From Nocardia carnea (GTDB lineage: Bacteria > Actinomycetota > Actinomycetes > Mycobacteriales > Mycobacteriaceae), in contig NZ_JARWOV010000244.1 in the NCBI RefSeq assembly GCF_029868855.1, positions 62,001 through 126,000 of the forward strand: a stretch of 64,000 nucleotides of DNA. Direction: 5' to 3'. A program made the translations under genes and the position numbers. This document shows, piece by piece, positions 43,206 to 51,961 of the stretch. Below the pieces are notes generated by a model. It saw only the letters and a list, made by a program, of their open reading frames with translations, did no database searches and was not told the DNA's origin. Position 1 is the first letter of the stretch, and every line of letters begins with the position of its first letter.

Positions 43206-43871
43206 TCATTTCGGTGTGCTGTCCGCGTCCAGATCCATGAGCAGGTCTTCGTCCCGGGCGATGTGCTCGTCCATCAGGTAACCGGCCTGAACCGGGGAGC
43301 CGTTGAGAATGGCGTGCGCGATCGCGGCGTGGTCGCTCCACGACACGCTCGTCCGGGTGTCCTGGCGCTGCCCGAAGATCCATGCCACCCGGCCGAGGAT
43401 CTGCTCCAGCATCGCCCGGAGCTGCTGATTGCCCGAAGCCTCCGCGACCAGGGAATGGAACCGCAATGTCAGCTCCGGTAACTCGCCGTGAGCGTGCTCG
43501 CGATCCGCCGATCGGCCCAACTCCACCACCCGCGCCAGCTCTGCGGCCACCGCTCCGCCCCGGTTCCGGGCGGCCAGCTGTGCGGCCAGCGTCTCGAGTC
43601 CGCGCCGGATTTGCACCAACTCGCGTGCCGCCGCACCTGTCGGCGCGGAGACGGTCGCGCCGCGGTACCGCACCAGCGTCACGAACCCTTCGCTCTGTAG
43701 CTGCGACAGCGCCTCGCGAACCGGGATCCGGGAAACGCCGAACCGTTCGGCCAGGTCCACCTCGCGCAGCCGGTCGCCCGGCGACAGGCGGCCGGCCAGT
43801 ATGTCCTCCCGAAGCGCGTCGGCGACCGCGGCGCGGGGTGCGGTACGTCCGGTGTCCTGCGAGGTGGTCAC
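43206..43871 (-). CDS. GntR-family regulator with FCD effector domain
   Basis: 221 residues from GTG 43871; the frame is open further upstream but there is no better start. Winged helix: LREDILAGRLSPGDRLREVDLAERFGVSRIPVREALSQLQSEGF. FCD domain with LRFHSLVAEAS and DHAAIAHAIL and a C-terminal His (DEHIARDEDLL). It lies directly upstream of, and in the same direction as, the cyanurate-type operon, whose promoter has twin TTGTATACAA sites. Likely represses that operon until a ring compound or its product binds. Confidence 0.85.
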   Translation of the reverse strand: MTTSQDTGRTAPRAAVADALREDILAGRLSPGDRLREVDLAERFGVSRIPVREALSQLQSEGFVTLVRYRGATVSAPTGAAARELVQIRRGLETLAAQLAARNRGGAVAAELARVVELGRSADREHAHGELPELTLRFHSLVAEASGNQQLRAMLEQILGRVAWIFGQRQDTRTSVSWSDHAAIAHAILNGSPVQAGYLMDEHIARDEDLLMDLDADSTPK

Positions 43872-43959
43872 GGAGCGAGCGTAACGGTCGGCCCTCGGCG
43901 TCGACGCCGGTGTTGCGGTGGCGTGGATATCGAGCAGCTGCCATCCGGTCCGACCGGGC

Positions 43960-44712
43960 CTACCGGCGAAGCGCACAGATTATCGCCAGGGCGTCGTTTC
44001 GGGCGGTTACCCCAGCGGTCCCGAGGTGTGCTCCGAGCTGTGAACGCAACAGTGTGCGTGACTCCGGCTCGAGGCCGAGATGATTCGAATAGGTGAACAC
44101 CATGCCGAGCCAGTCGTCGGTCGTATAGTGCAGCTCTTCGACTTCCTCTCGCTCCTCCGTGGTGTATCCGCATTCGTCGAGGAGCGTGTGCAACTCGGTA
44201 GTGCGGGTGGCGTCGATGGGCGGCCCATGTGGCATATCGAAGCCGGCGTAGATGTCGTCGAGGCTCTGCCGGGGCGGCGCGGTCGGGGTGATTCGGTTCG
44301 ACAGCAACGCCAACCGGGCGTCCGGGCTCAGCAATGCCGCAACCTTCCGCAACGATTCCCGTGGACGCATCCAATGAAAGGACTGGGCGAACACGACCAG
44401 GTCGAATCTGCGTCCACGAGGATCCCAGTCCTCGAACTGCGCCTGTTCGACCGAGATTCCTTTTCCGGCAGCGATCTCCACCATCCGTTGATCCGGTTCC
44501 ACTGCGAGCACTTCCGCACCGGCAGCTGTCAACTGTGCCGACGCGATGCCGGTTCCCGCGCCGACATCCAGCACTCGTAGTCCCTCTCGCACGACAAGTC
44601 CGGTGATCAGACCACGCGGATATCGCGGACGGAAGCGGTCGTAGTTCTCCGCGACCGAGCCGAACGACTCGGCCCGCCGGCGGTCCAGATATGGATGCTG
44701 CGTATCGGGCAT
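43960..44712 (-). CDS. Class I SAM-dependent methyltransferase
   Basis: 250 residues from ATG 44712. A ggaggt sits directly against that ATG, too close for usual spacing, so the upstream TTG at 44739 or a later start is possible. Methyltransferase fold: VLDVGAGTGIASAQL (motif I), VLAVEPDQRMVEIA (motif II), FDLVVFAQSFHWM and the helical insert of the methyltransferase_11 type. Substrate unknown. Not obviously linked to neighbours; 88 bases separate it from the FCD regulator start. Confidence 0.8.
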   Translation of the reverse strand: MPDTQHPYLDRRRAESFGSVAENYDRFRPRYPRGLITGLVVREGLRVLDVGAGTGIASAQLTAAGAEVLAVEPDQRMVEIAAGKGISVEQAQFEDWDPRGRRFDLVVFAQSFHWMRPRESLRKVAALLSPDARLALLSNRITPTAPPRQSLDDIYAGFDMPHGPPIDATRTTELHTLLDECGYTTEEREEVEELHYTTDDWLGMVFTYSNHLGLEPESRTLLRSQLGAHLGTAGVTARNDALAIICALRR

Positions 44713-44823
44713 ACCTCCAGGATGCCGCGCTGGATTCAACCGTGCCGGGAGCCGGCTTGCAGGCGGGTGGCGGGCGCGAGCCGGGCGACCACGTCGCGGT
44801 CGAGTCGGGTTTCGAACGCCGTC

Positions 44824-45141
44824 TCAACCACCCCCTCCACCGCAGCCACCCCCTCCACCGCCACCGCCACCGCCACCGCCGCCGCAGCCGCCCGCGCCGC
44901 CTCCACCGCAGCTACCACCGCCTTCTCCGGCGCCGCCACCGCCCTCTCCTCCGAAGCCGCCCGCGCCGCAGCCTCCTCCTGCCGCGCCGCCTCCCGTCCG
45001 TCCCCCGGCGGACCAGTCGCCCCGATTCGAACCTCGACCGCGGGACTCGCGCTGCTTCCGGCGATCCCACCAGTCCGCGGCGAAGCCCACTGCGAAGCCG
45101 AGGACTATTACGGCGCCCACGATCCAGTCGAATCCCTCCAT
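44824..45141 (-). CDS. Small single-helix membrane protein with Gly/Cys-rich tail
   Basis: 105 residues from ATG 45141. One transmembrane helix at about residues 6-23 (DWIVGAVIVLGFAVGFAADWW), a basic stretch (DRRKQRESRGRGSNR), then about 60 residues almost purely glycine, with regularly spaced Cys and occasional Ser, Glu and Phe. The tail is encoded by hexanucleotide repeats. A TTG two codons upstream is another possible start. Ribosome binding site weak. Function unknown; similar Gly-Cys-rich tails occur in small actinobacterial membrane proteins. Confidence 0.6.
   Translation of the reverse strand: MEGFDWIVGAVIVLGFAVGFAADWWDRRKQRESRGRGSNRGDWSAGGRTGGGAAGGGCGAGGFGGEGGGGAGEGGGSCGGGGAGGCGGGGGGGGGGGGGCGGGGG
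44828..44878. repeat. Short tandem repeats encoding the glycine tail
   Basis: A 16-base unit (ccaccccctccaccgc) occurs at 44828-44843 and 44846-44861 with period 18, followed by four tandem ccaccg units at 44855-44878. Both periods are multiples of three, so slippage would change the glycine tail length without a frameshift. Confidence 0.65.
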
Positions 45142-45423
45142 ACTCAACGGTAACGTCCGAAATCGACTTCGGGGTAAAGGTTTTCACCCACTACGCGTAC
45201 CTGGAAGTGACGACCTCCGTTGTCGTCGTCACTCCGGCGGCCCGGATCTCCTCGGTGTTGCATCGGCCCCGGTGGGTGGTCGGTGCGAGGGTGATCCCGA
45301 TCGGGAACGGACTGATCGCCGGTGCAGTCCCGCTTCACGGCCCGAAGAGCTGGGCAAGATCGAATCGCGGCCGGAACCCTTGTCGACCACGTTCGGACGC
45401 GGCCCGGTCCGGCCGAGTCGACG
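45142..45423. other. Divergent intergenic region
   Basis: About 280 bases between the Gly-rich membrane protein and the SRPBCC-ArsR pair, before the operator dyads. Short open frames exist, but none has a start signal or recognisable product. I see nothing else in it. Confidence 0.35.
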
Positions 45424-45440
45424 CGCAACAAAGTGTTGCG
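45424..45440. promoter_or_regulatory. Putative ArsR operator 1 (CGCAACA-N3-TGTTGCG)
   Basis: Perfect 7-bp inverted repeat with a three-base spacer (cgcaaca aag tgttgcg) in front of the SRPBCC-ArsR operon. The right arm continues as ttgcgtattg, repeated exactly at 45481-45490. Confidence 0.55.
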
Positions 45441-45466
45441 TATTGTGCCGGATGTGCCTAGGGTCG

Positions 45467-45487
45467 TACGCAATCAAAGGTTGCGTA
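45467..45487. promoter_or_regulatory. Putative ArsR operator 2 (TACGCAA-N7-TTGCGTA)
   Basis: Perfect 7-bp inverted repeat (tacgcaa ... ttgcgta) that runs up to the ribosome binding site ggagg of the SRPBCC gene at 45500. The shared TTGCG half-site with operator 1 suggests two sites for the ArsR protein encoded in the same operon. Confidence 0.55.
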
Positions 45488-45499
45488 TTGGAGGTCGTG

Positions 45500-45949
45500 A
45501 TGGAATTCGGGAAACTGGAACGGGAGATCCGGATCGATGCGGTGCCGGAGATCGTCTTCGAAGTGGTGAGCCGGCCCGAGCACATGAAGATGTGGTGGCC
45601 CGACGAGGCGACATTCGAGCCGGTGCCCGGCTCGGTCGGTGAACTGATCTGGGGCGACCATGCCGGGACCGAAACGATCAAAGTGGTCGAGGTGGACCCG
45701 CCCCGCAGGTTCGTGTTCCGGTGGATCGCCCCCGCGGGCGAGCTGCCCGACGAGGGCAACTCCCTGCTGGTCACCTTCGAGCTCGAACCCTCCGGTGACG
45801 GCACGCTTCTCCGTCTGACCGAGAGCGGTTGGCGAGAGAAGGGGTGGGAAGCCGCGGTGCTCGAACAGGCGTTCCACGATCACGAGCGCGGCTGGGACGA
45901 GTACCTGCCCAAGCTGGGCGGCTACGCGCCCTCCGTGGTGCTGCGATGA
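45500..45949 (+). CDS. SRPBCC/AHSA1-domain protein
   Basis: 149 residues from ATG 45500, with ggagg five bases upstream. The AHSA1-like START fold shows IRIDAVPEIVFEVVSRPEHMKMWWP, GDHAGTETIKVVEVDPPRRFVFRW and TLLRLTESGW near the C-terminus. Proteins of this kind in ArsR-linked pairs bind a hydrophobic small molecule. ATGA overlap with the ArsR gene makes a two-gene autoregulated unit, a common arrangement in actinobacteria. Confidence 0.85.
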   Translation: MEFGKLEREIRIDAVPEIVFEVVSRPEHMKMWWPDEATFEPVPGSVGELIWGDHAGTETIKVVEVDPPRRFVFRWIAPAGELPDEGNSLLVTFELEPSGDGTLLRLTESGWREKGWEAAVLEQAFHDHERGWDEYLPKLGGYAPSVVLR

Positions 45950-46284
45950 CCGTCGCGGTCGACGACGAACTCTGGTCGGCGATCGGCGACCCGAACCGGC
46001 GCCGACTGCTCGATCTGCTGCTTGCGGAGGGACCCGGTACGCCGACAGGTCTCAGCGAACATCTCCCGATCTCACGCCAGGCGGTGACCAAACACCTGGC
46101 GGTCCTCGACCGGGCGGGCCTCGTGCACGCGACACCGATGGGGCGCGAACGCCGCTACGAAGTCGATGAAGCGCAGCTCGCCCGTGCGGTCCGGCAACTG
46201 CGGGAAGTCGGCAGGACCTGGGATTCGCGCCTGAACCGCATCAAGCGCATCGCGGAGGAGATCCAGCGTCAGCGTCGTGACTGA
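45946..46284 (+). CDS. ArsR-family transcriptional regulator
   Basis: 112 residues from ATG 45946, overlapping the SRPBCC stop. Winged helix: LWSAIGDPNRRRLLDLLLAEGPGTPTGLSEHLPISRQAVTKHLAVLDRAGLV. No Cys pairs of the metal-sensing type, so it probably responds to an organic ligand or to its SRPBCC partner. The two TTGCG dyads upstream of the pair are its likely operators. Confidence 0.88.
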   Translation: MTVAVDDELWSAIGDPNRRRLLDLLLAEGPGTPTGLSEHLPISRQAVTKHLAVLDRAGLVHATPMGRERRYEVDEAQLARAVRQLREVGRTWDSRLNRIKRIAEEIQRQRRD

Positions 46285-46333
46285 GCGAGAGGTCGCCGGC
46301 CGAGCTGTCCGGCGACCTTCTCGGCACATCCGA

Positions 46334-47158
46334 CTACTGCGTCGCCTCGATGGTTTCGAAGAGATTCAATTTGTACGTGGTGACCGGTGGCGGGAAGACC
46401 GCCCGCATCATCTTCATGCCCAGCCGGTAACGCAGTGGCCAGCTGCCCGCGACGGCCGGTTGCGGGGAGGCGAAGGTGCGGGATTCGAGTAGGCGCACGC
46501 CGTACGGCTCCAGAGTGCCGGGGTCGTCGCAGACCCATTCCATCCGCGCGGACACCTGTTCGAAGACCGGGTTGCGATCCTGGGTGCCCATCATCGCCTT
46601 GCCGCCGGTATCCAGGACCAGCCGGCTGCCCGGGAACCCCCGGGCGATCTGCCGCAACGTGGTGTGCACCGTTTCGGCCGGGAAGTACAGCAGCACCGCC
46701 TCGCTCAGCAGGAACACCGGGCCGCCCGGTGCACGAACCTGCTCGAACCAGCCGTCGTCGAGGATCGAGCCCTCGATCATCGTGTACCGGTCGCTGTCGG
46801 TGAAGAATTTGCGGCGCAGGGCCATGGTGTCGGGCAGGTCGAGATCGAACCAGCGCAGCCGGCCGTTGTCGAGTCGGTCGAAACGGGTGGACAGACCGCA
46901 GCCGAGGTCCACCACGGTGGCTTCGGGGTGTTCGGCCAGGTAGCTGCGCAGGTAGCCATCGAAGATCGACGCCCGCAGTACCGACCCCGCCAGGGAAGGA
47001 CCCCGGAACTTCGCGAAGTCGTAGTCGATCGCGGCGACCAGTTCGATGGCTCTGGTGTCGCGGAGAATACTGTCGTGCCGCCCGGCGTCCTGCGCGCGGC
47101 CGTACAGGGGAATCAACAGGGTCTCTTGGACCGCACCGAGCGATATCGCCTCACCCAC
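46334..47158 (-). CDS. SAM-dependent methyltransferase (leucine carboxymethyltransferase/TcmP-like O-methyltransferase)
   Basis: 274 residues from GTG 47158; the start rests on where similarity to the family begins (GAVQETLLIPLYGRA) and a weak gag-type site. The N-terminal segment YGRAQDAGRHDSILRDTRAIELVAAIDYDF and motif TVVDLGCGLSTRFDRLD, WFDLDLPDTMALRRKFF are typical of the TcmP/PPM group, which methylates hydroxyls or carboxyls of secondary metabolites. Convergent with the ArsR gene. Substrate unknown. Confidence 0.8.
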   Translation of the reverse strand: MGEAISLGAVQETLLIPLYGRAQDAGRHDSILRDTRAIELVAAIDYDFAKFRGPSLAGSVLRASIFDGYLRSYLAEHPEATVVDLGCGLSTRFDRLDNGRLRWFDLDLPDTMALRRKFFTDSDRYTMIEGSILDDGWFEQVRAPGGPVFLLSEAVLLYFPAETVHTTLRQIARGFPGSRLVLDTGGKAMMGTQDRNPVFEQVSARMEWVCDDPGTLEPYGVRLLESRTFASPQPAVAGSWPLRYRLGMKMMRAVFPPPVTTYKLNLFETIEATQ

Positions 47159-47226
47159 CCGCTCAACGTAAACCGTTTCCGGCGAAAACGGTGAGCTACG
47201 TCCGGCGGGTCGGGAGGCGGTCGGTG

Positions 47227-48372
47227 TCAGCTGGTGGAGGCGGTGGCGAAGGGCGTACCGACGGGTGCGGTGGCGCGATCCACCGACCGGCGCCACAGGC
47301 CGCGCTTCTCCAGAATCGGCAGCACCCCTTCGCCGAACCAGTACGCCTCCTCGACGTGGGGGTACCCGGACAGGATGAAATGCGTGATCCCCAGCCGGGA
47401 GTATTCGATGAGCCGTTCGGCCACTTCCTCGTGCGAGCCGACGAGCGCGGTGCCCGCACCACCGCGGACCAGGCCGACGCCCGCCCACAGATTCGGTGCG
47501 ATCTCCAGCCGGTCGGTGTTGCCGCCGTGTAGTTCGAGCATGCGGCGCTGGCCCTCGGATTCGCTGCGCGCGAGGTTGTTCTGTACCCGCTCGATATCGG
47601 CGGGGTCGATTCCCTGGAGTAGGCGGTCCGCTTCGGCCCAGGCCTCTTCGGAGGTGTCGCGGGTGATCACATGCAGGCGGATACCGTAGTCGAGATTCCG
47701 GCCGCGCTCGGCGGCCAGGCCGCGGATCCAGTCCAGTTTCTGGCTGACCGCGATGAGTGGTTCGCCCCAGGTCAGGTAGGTGTCGGCATACTGGGCGGCG
47801 ACCGGGCCCGCCGGGCCCGAGGAACCGCCGAAGAACACCGGCGGCACCGGATCGGGGTGGTTGTTCAGCAGCGCGTTCTGCACCCGCAGGTGTTTACCTT
47901 CGAAAGTGAAGGGTTCGCGCGACTCCCACAGTTCACGCACGATGTGCAGGAATTCCCCGGTGCGTTCGTAACGCTGTTCCTTGTCGAGGAAATCGCCGAA
48001 GGCGCGCTGCTCGTGTGGTTCTCCGCCGGTCACCACGTTGAGCAGTAACCGGCCGCGGGAATGCCGCTGGAAGGTGCCGGCCATCTGGGCGGCGAGGGTA
48101 GGGCTCACCAGCCCTGGCCGGAACGCGACCAGGAACTTCAGGGTTTCGGTGGTTTCCACGAGCATGGCGGTGGCCAGCCATGCGTCCTCGCACCAGGCGC
48201 CGGTGGGGGTGAGGACCGCCTCGAACCCGTTCTCCTCGGCCGCGCCCGCGATCTGGTTCAGGTAGCGGAGCGAGGCGGGCCGGTCGCCGGACATGGCTGT
48301 GCCGTGGCCTCCGGCCATCAGCCCGCGCGAATCGCCGTAGGTGGGCAGAAACCAGTGGAACGACAGGCTCAT
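47227..48372 (-). CDS. ssuD: FMNH2-dependent alkanesulfonate monooxygenase, SsuD-like
   Basis: 381 residues from ATG 48372, with ggagga eight bases upstream. Luciferase-like monooxygenase of the SsuD group: HWFLPTYGDSR, TPTGAWCEDAWL, LLNVVTGGEPHEQRAFGDFLDKEQRYERTGEFL, and FFGGSSGPAG. It releases sulfite from alkanesulfonates using FMNH2 from a separate reductase (none in the window). Divergent from the DszC-like gene, sharing a 230-base promoter region. Acts in the cytoplasm under sulfur limitation. Confidence 0.85.
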   Translation of the reverse strand: MSLSFHWFLPTYGDSRGLMAGGHGTAMSGDRPASLRYLNQIAGAAEENGFEAVLTPTGAWCEDAWLATAMLVETTETLKFLVAFRPGLVSPTLAAQMAGTFQRHSRGRLLLNVVTGGEPHEQRAFGDFLDKEQRYERTGEFLHIVRELWESREPFTFEGKHLRVQNALLNNHPDPVPPVFFGGSSGPAGPVAAQYADTYLTWGEPLIAVSQKLDWIRGLAAERGRNLDYGIRLHVITRDTSEEAWAEADRLLQGIDPADIERVQNNLARSESEGQRRMLELHGGNTDRLEIAPNLWAGVGLVRGGAGTALVGSHEEVAERLIEYSRLGITHFILSGYPHVEEAYWFGEGVLPILEKRGLWRRSVDRATAPVGTPFATASTS

Positions 48373-48602
48373 TCGGCGGTCCTCCGAGGGTCGGGCGGTC
48401 GGATACACGGTCGATCTGTCCACGGCCGGCGGCCGGCGGGCTCCGGCCGCGGCACCGCGACGAAGATCGGGCCGATCGTCGATCCTGGCCCGCCGGCGAC
48501 GGGCTGTCACCGGTTCGGATCGGGGGGATTTTTAACCGGCGGGTTTCGATCCCGGTGCGCGAAACCGGTGAGCCGTACCGGGCTGTCGATGATCGTGAGC
48601 CC

Positions 48603-49820
48603 ATGACCTCCACCGCAGCGAAACCCGCTTCCGATGCCGATCTGGACGCCGTGTTCGCGCCGATCTACGCCGATATCGCGGCGGGCGCGGTCGAACGCGA
48701 AACCGATCGCCGGCTCGCCCACGACGAAGTGCGCCGGTTGCGCGCGGCGCGGTTCGGTGCCCTGCGGGTGCCGGTCGAATACGGCGGGTTCGGCGCGAGT
48801 GTCCGGCAGCTGTTCCGGCAGCTGATCGAACTCGCCGCCGCCGACTCCAACCTTCCGCAGGCGTTGCGGGTGCATTTCGCGTTCGTCGAGGATCAGCGGC
48901 TGGCCGAGCCCGGACCCGGGCGCGAGCATTGGTTGCGGGCGGCGGCGCAGGGGACACTGGTGGGGAACGCGATCACCGAACCCGGCGCCGGCGCGGTGGA
49001 TCGGTACCGGACCAGGCTGACTCCGTCGGATTCGGGCTGGCTACTGAACGGCACCAAGTACTACAGCACCGGCTCGCTGTATGCCGACCATATTCTCGTG
49101 GCCGCCGACCGTGACGGGGAGCGGGTCGCGGTGCTCGTCGACGCCGCCGCCGAGGGCGTGCGTCAGCACGACGACTGGGACGGATTCGGCCAGCGGCTCA
49201 CGGCCAGCGGCACCACCGAGTTCACCGATGTCGCGGTACCGGCCGACCGGGTACTGGGTCCCGGCTACGGTGCCGACGGCCCCACCTATTCGACGGCCTA
49301 CCTGCAGCTCGTACAGCTCGCGGTGCTGGCCGGTATCGCGCAGCGCGCCGAACAGGACACCCGCGGATGGGTCGCCGGACGCCGCCGCGGTTATACCCAT
49401 TCCGCCGCGGACCTGCCCCGGCACGATCCCCTGGTGCAGCAGGTGATCGGCCGGTTGTCGGCCGCCGCGTTCAGCGCCCGCGCCAGTGTGCTGGCGGTCG
49501 CCGATGTCCTCGACGCGGTACTCGCCGCGGGGGCGCGTGCGGAGAGCGAGCTGGTCGAGGTCGAACTGGCCGCGGCGCAGGCGCAGCTCGGGGTCATCGA
49601 CACCGTGCTGGCGGCCACCACACAACTGTTCGAGGTGGGTGGCGCTTCCATCGTCTCGGAGGGGTTGCGCCTGGACCGGCACTGGCGCAACGCCCGCACC
49701 GTATCGGTGCACAACCCGGCCATCCAGAAAGCCCGCGCCATCGGCGACCACCTGCTCAACGGCACCCGGCTCCCGTTCGCGTGGAGCGCGGGCGAACGCA
49801 CGGAAGGAACGCCACGATGA
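48603..49820 (+). CDS. Acyl-CoA-dehydrogenase-fold flavin monooxygenase, DszC/SfnC-like
   Basis: 405 residues from ATG 48603. Acyl-CoA dehydrogenase fold with NAITEPGAG, WLLNGTKYYSTGSLYADHILVAA, DDWDGFGQRLTASGTTEF and a C-terminal RHW.NARTVSVHNP, the pattern of DszC-type flavin-dependent monooxygenases rather than true dehydrogenases. Likely oxidises a sulfur or other heteroatom of an organosulfur compound. ATGA overlap with the LLM monooxygenase at 49817 suggests consecutive steps, as DszC and DszA act in dibenzothiophene desulfurisation. Substrate is inferred from neighbours. Confidence 0.8.
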   Translation: MTSTAAKPASDADLDAVFAPIYADIAAGAVERETDRRLAHDEVRRLRAARFGALRVPVEYGGFGASVRQLFRQLIELAAADSNLPQALRVHFAFVEDQRLAEPGPGREHWLRAAAQGTLVGNAITEPGAGAVDRYRTRLTPSDSGWLLNGTKYYSTGSLYADHILVAADRDGERVAVLVDAAAEGVRQHDDWDGFGQRLTASGTTEFTDVAVPADRVLGPGYGADGPTYSTAYLQLVQLAVLAGIAQRAEQDTRGWVAGRRRGYTHSAADLPRHDPLVQQVIGRLSAAAFSARASVLAVADVLDAVLAAGARAESELVEVELAAAQAQLGVIDTVLAATTQLFEVGGASIVSEGLRLDRHWRNARTVSVHNPAIQKARAIGDHLLNGTRLPFAWSAGERTEGTPR

Positions 49821-51247
49821 CCCGCCGTATCCGCTTCAATGCCTTCGATATGAACTGCGTCGCCCACCAGTCGCCCGGACTGTGGCGGCACCCGGACGAT
49901 CAATCGCACCGATACAAGGAGCTGAGTTACTGGACCGGACTGGCGGCCCTGCTGGAGCGCGGGCGGTTCGACGGCTTGTTCATCGCCGATGTGCTCGGCA
50001 CCTACGACGTGTACGGCGGTGACGACCGGGCGGCACTGCGGCAGGGTGCGCAGATTCCGGTGGCGGACCCGTTGCTGCTGGTATCCGCCATGGCCGCGGT
50101 GACCGAGCATCTCGGATTCGGGGTCACCACCGGGACCGGGTTCGAGCACCCGTATCCGTTCGCGCGGCGGCTGTCCACACTCGACCACCTGACCGGCGGG
50201 CGGGTCGGTTGGAACGTGGTCACCGGCTATCTGCCCTCGGCCGCACGTAATTTCGGTGCCGACGACCAGCTCGACCACGACGACCGGTACGACCACGCCG
50301 ACGAGTACCTGGAGGTCCTCTACAAGCTGTGGGAGGGATCCTGGGCCGATGACGCGGTGGTCCGCGACCCGGTCCGCAATATCTACGTGGACCCGGCGAA
50401 GGTGCACCACATCGGACATACGGGCACGCACTTCACCGTGCCCGGCGTGCATCTGTCGGAGCCGTCGCCGCAGCGGACACCGGTGATCTATCAGGCGGGC
50501 GCGTCGCCGCGCGGGGTGCGTTTCGCGGCCGAGAACGCGGAGGCGATCTTCGTCGCGGCACCGTCGAAACGGGTGCTGGCGCAGACGGTGACGAATATCC
50601 GCGACGCCCTCGAGGCGGCCGGCCGGGCCCGGGACGCGGCGCGGATCTACGCCCTCGCCACCATCGTCACCGACGCCACCGACGACGCGGCCCGGGCCAA
50701 ACACGAGGAGTACCTGTCCTACGCCAGCGTGGAGGGCGGGCTGGTGTTCATGTCGGGCTGGATGGGAATCGACCTGTCCCGCTACGACCTCGACGATCCG
50801 ATCGGAGAGGTGCAGAGCAACGCCATCCGTTCGGCGGTGGCGGCGTTCCAGGAATTCGACGACGACGGCCGCGAATGGACGGTCCGTGATATCGGCCGCT
50901 GGGCGGGTATCGGTGGGATCGGCCCGGTGTTCGTGGGGTCGGGCGAGACGGTGGCGGACCGGTTGCAGGAATGGGCGGAGGAGACCGATGTGGACGGCTT
51001 CAATCTCGCCTACGCGATCACGCCGGGAACATTCGAAGATATTGTGCAGTACGTGGTTCCCGTGCTGACCGAACGCGGTGCCTACCCGGCCGAATATGTT
51101 CCGGGAACCCTGCGCCACGCGTTGTTCGGTCGCGGCGATCGGTTACCGGACGAGCACCGCGGTGCCCGCTACCGGCTCGGTGGCCCAGGGTCCACGGTGC
51201 TGCCCGACGCGATATCACGGCGGGTGCCGGAGGAGTCGACCATCTGA
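49817..51247 (+). CDS. LLM-class flavin monooxygenase, NtaA/SnaA/DszA family
   Basis: 476 residues from ATG 49817, overlapping the upstream stop. Family marks: FNAFDMNCVAHQSPGLWRHP, FDGLFIADVLGTYDVYGG, FARRLSTLDHLTGGRVGWNVVTGYLPSAARNFG and QAGASPRGVRFAAENAEAIFVA. Two-component monooxygenase using FMNH2 from a separate reductase. Paired with the DszC-like gene. DszA-type C-S bond cleavage is the context-based guess; nitrilotriacetate-type C-N cleavage is the family alternative. Confidence 0.82.
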   Translation: MTRRIRFNAFDMNCVAHQSPGLWRHPDDQSHRYKELSYWTGLAALLERGRFDGLFIADVLGTYDVYGGDDRAALRQGAQIPVADPLLLVSAMAAVTEHLGFGVTTGTGFEHPYPFARRLSTLDHLTGGRVGWNVVTGYLPSAARNFGADDQLDHDDRYDHADEYLEVLYKLWEGSWADDAVVRDPVRNIYVDPAKVHHIGHTGTHFTVPGVHLSEPSPQRTPVIYQAGASPRGVRFAAENAEAIFVAAPSKRVLAQTVTNIRDALEAAGRARDAARIYALATIVTDATDDAARAKHEEYLSYASVEGGLVFMSGWMGIDLSRYDLDDPIGEVQSNAIRSAVAAFQEFDDDGREWTVRDIGRWAGIGGIGPVFVGSGETVADRLQEWAEETDVDGFNLAYAITPGTFEDIVQYVVPVLTERGAYPAEYVPGTLRHALFGRGDRLPDEHRGARYRLGGPGSTVLPDAISRRVPEESTI

Positions 51248-51320
51248 CCGGCTCGTACCGCCGCCCGCGGCCTGGCCGGGGGTACTCGCGAGGCGCCGAG
51301 TGCCGGAAGTGTTTACCCGG

Positions 51321-51812
51321 TCAGTGCACCGAGAGTGAGTGCACGAAGATCTCGGCGACGGTTTCCAAGCCCCGGCGGTCGGTTTCGTCGAAGCGCGCGG
51401 GTCGCGGGCTGTCCAGGTCGAGCACACCGATCAGGTCTCCGGCGTGCACCAGGGGGATCACGATCTCCGAGCGGGTATCGCCGTCGCAGGCGATATGGCC
51501 CGGGAAAGCGTGCACATCGGGAACCAGTTGGGTGCTCCGGCTCCGGGCGGCCGTACCGCAGACGCCCTTGCCGAGTGGTATCCGGACGCACGCCGGTTTC
51601 CCCTGGAACGGCCCGACCACGAGTTCGCGACCGTCGTAGAAGTAGAAACCGGCCCAGTTCACTTCGGGTAGGGAATGGTAGAGCAGGGCACTGAGGTTGG
51701 CGGCGTTGGCGATGCGGTCGGATTCGCCGGCGACCAGCGCGGCGGCTTGCTCGTCGAGCTGCCGGTAGCGGTCCGTGCGGTCGCCCGTCAGCGGGACGAG
51801 GTCGAAGGTCAT
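51321..51812 (-). CDS. msrC: Free methionine-(R)-sulfoxide reductase (GAF domain)
   Basis: 163 residues from ATG 51812. GAF-domain fRMsr signature: NWAGFYFYDG, LVVGPFQGKPAC, GKGVCGTAAR, FPGHIACDGDTRSEIVIPL. Three cysteines at 75, 85 and 109 keep the spacing of the E. coli enzyme (84, 94, 118). It reduces free Met-R-sulfoxide with thioredoxin as electron donor. It sits on the opposite strand inside the organosulfur region, a fitting location for methionine recovery. Confidence 0.88.
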   Translation of the reverse strand: MTFDLVPLTGDRTDRYRQLDEQAAALVAGESDRIANAANLSALLYHSLPEVNWAGFYFYDGRELVVGPFQGKPACVRIPLGKGVCGTAARSRSTQLVPDVHAFPGHIACDGDTRSEIVIPLVHAGDLIGVLDLDSPRPARFDETDRRGLETVAEIFVHSLSVH

Positions 51813-51961
51813 GGTCGGCGATGGTAGCGCCCACGATTGGCCGTACCCAGGCTGTCCCGCTTCTCAGCATTCGAAAAACTCGACAGCTCAGTGGCTTTGC
51901 CATCGACTCTCGGTGAGCGTAAACCGTGCGTCCGCGGCGCCCCGCTCGCGACCATTGCGCC

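Noticed and set aside
44828..44878. Possible CRISPR-like repeat
   Set aside because: Units are 6 and 16-18 bases, directly tandem and in-frame inside a coding region; no spacers.
44691..45461. Pro/His/Arg-rich frame on the plus strand over the repeat region
   Set aside because: Composition comes from the complement of the glycine repeats; no start signal and no domain.
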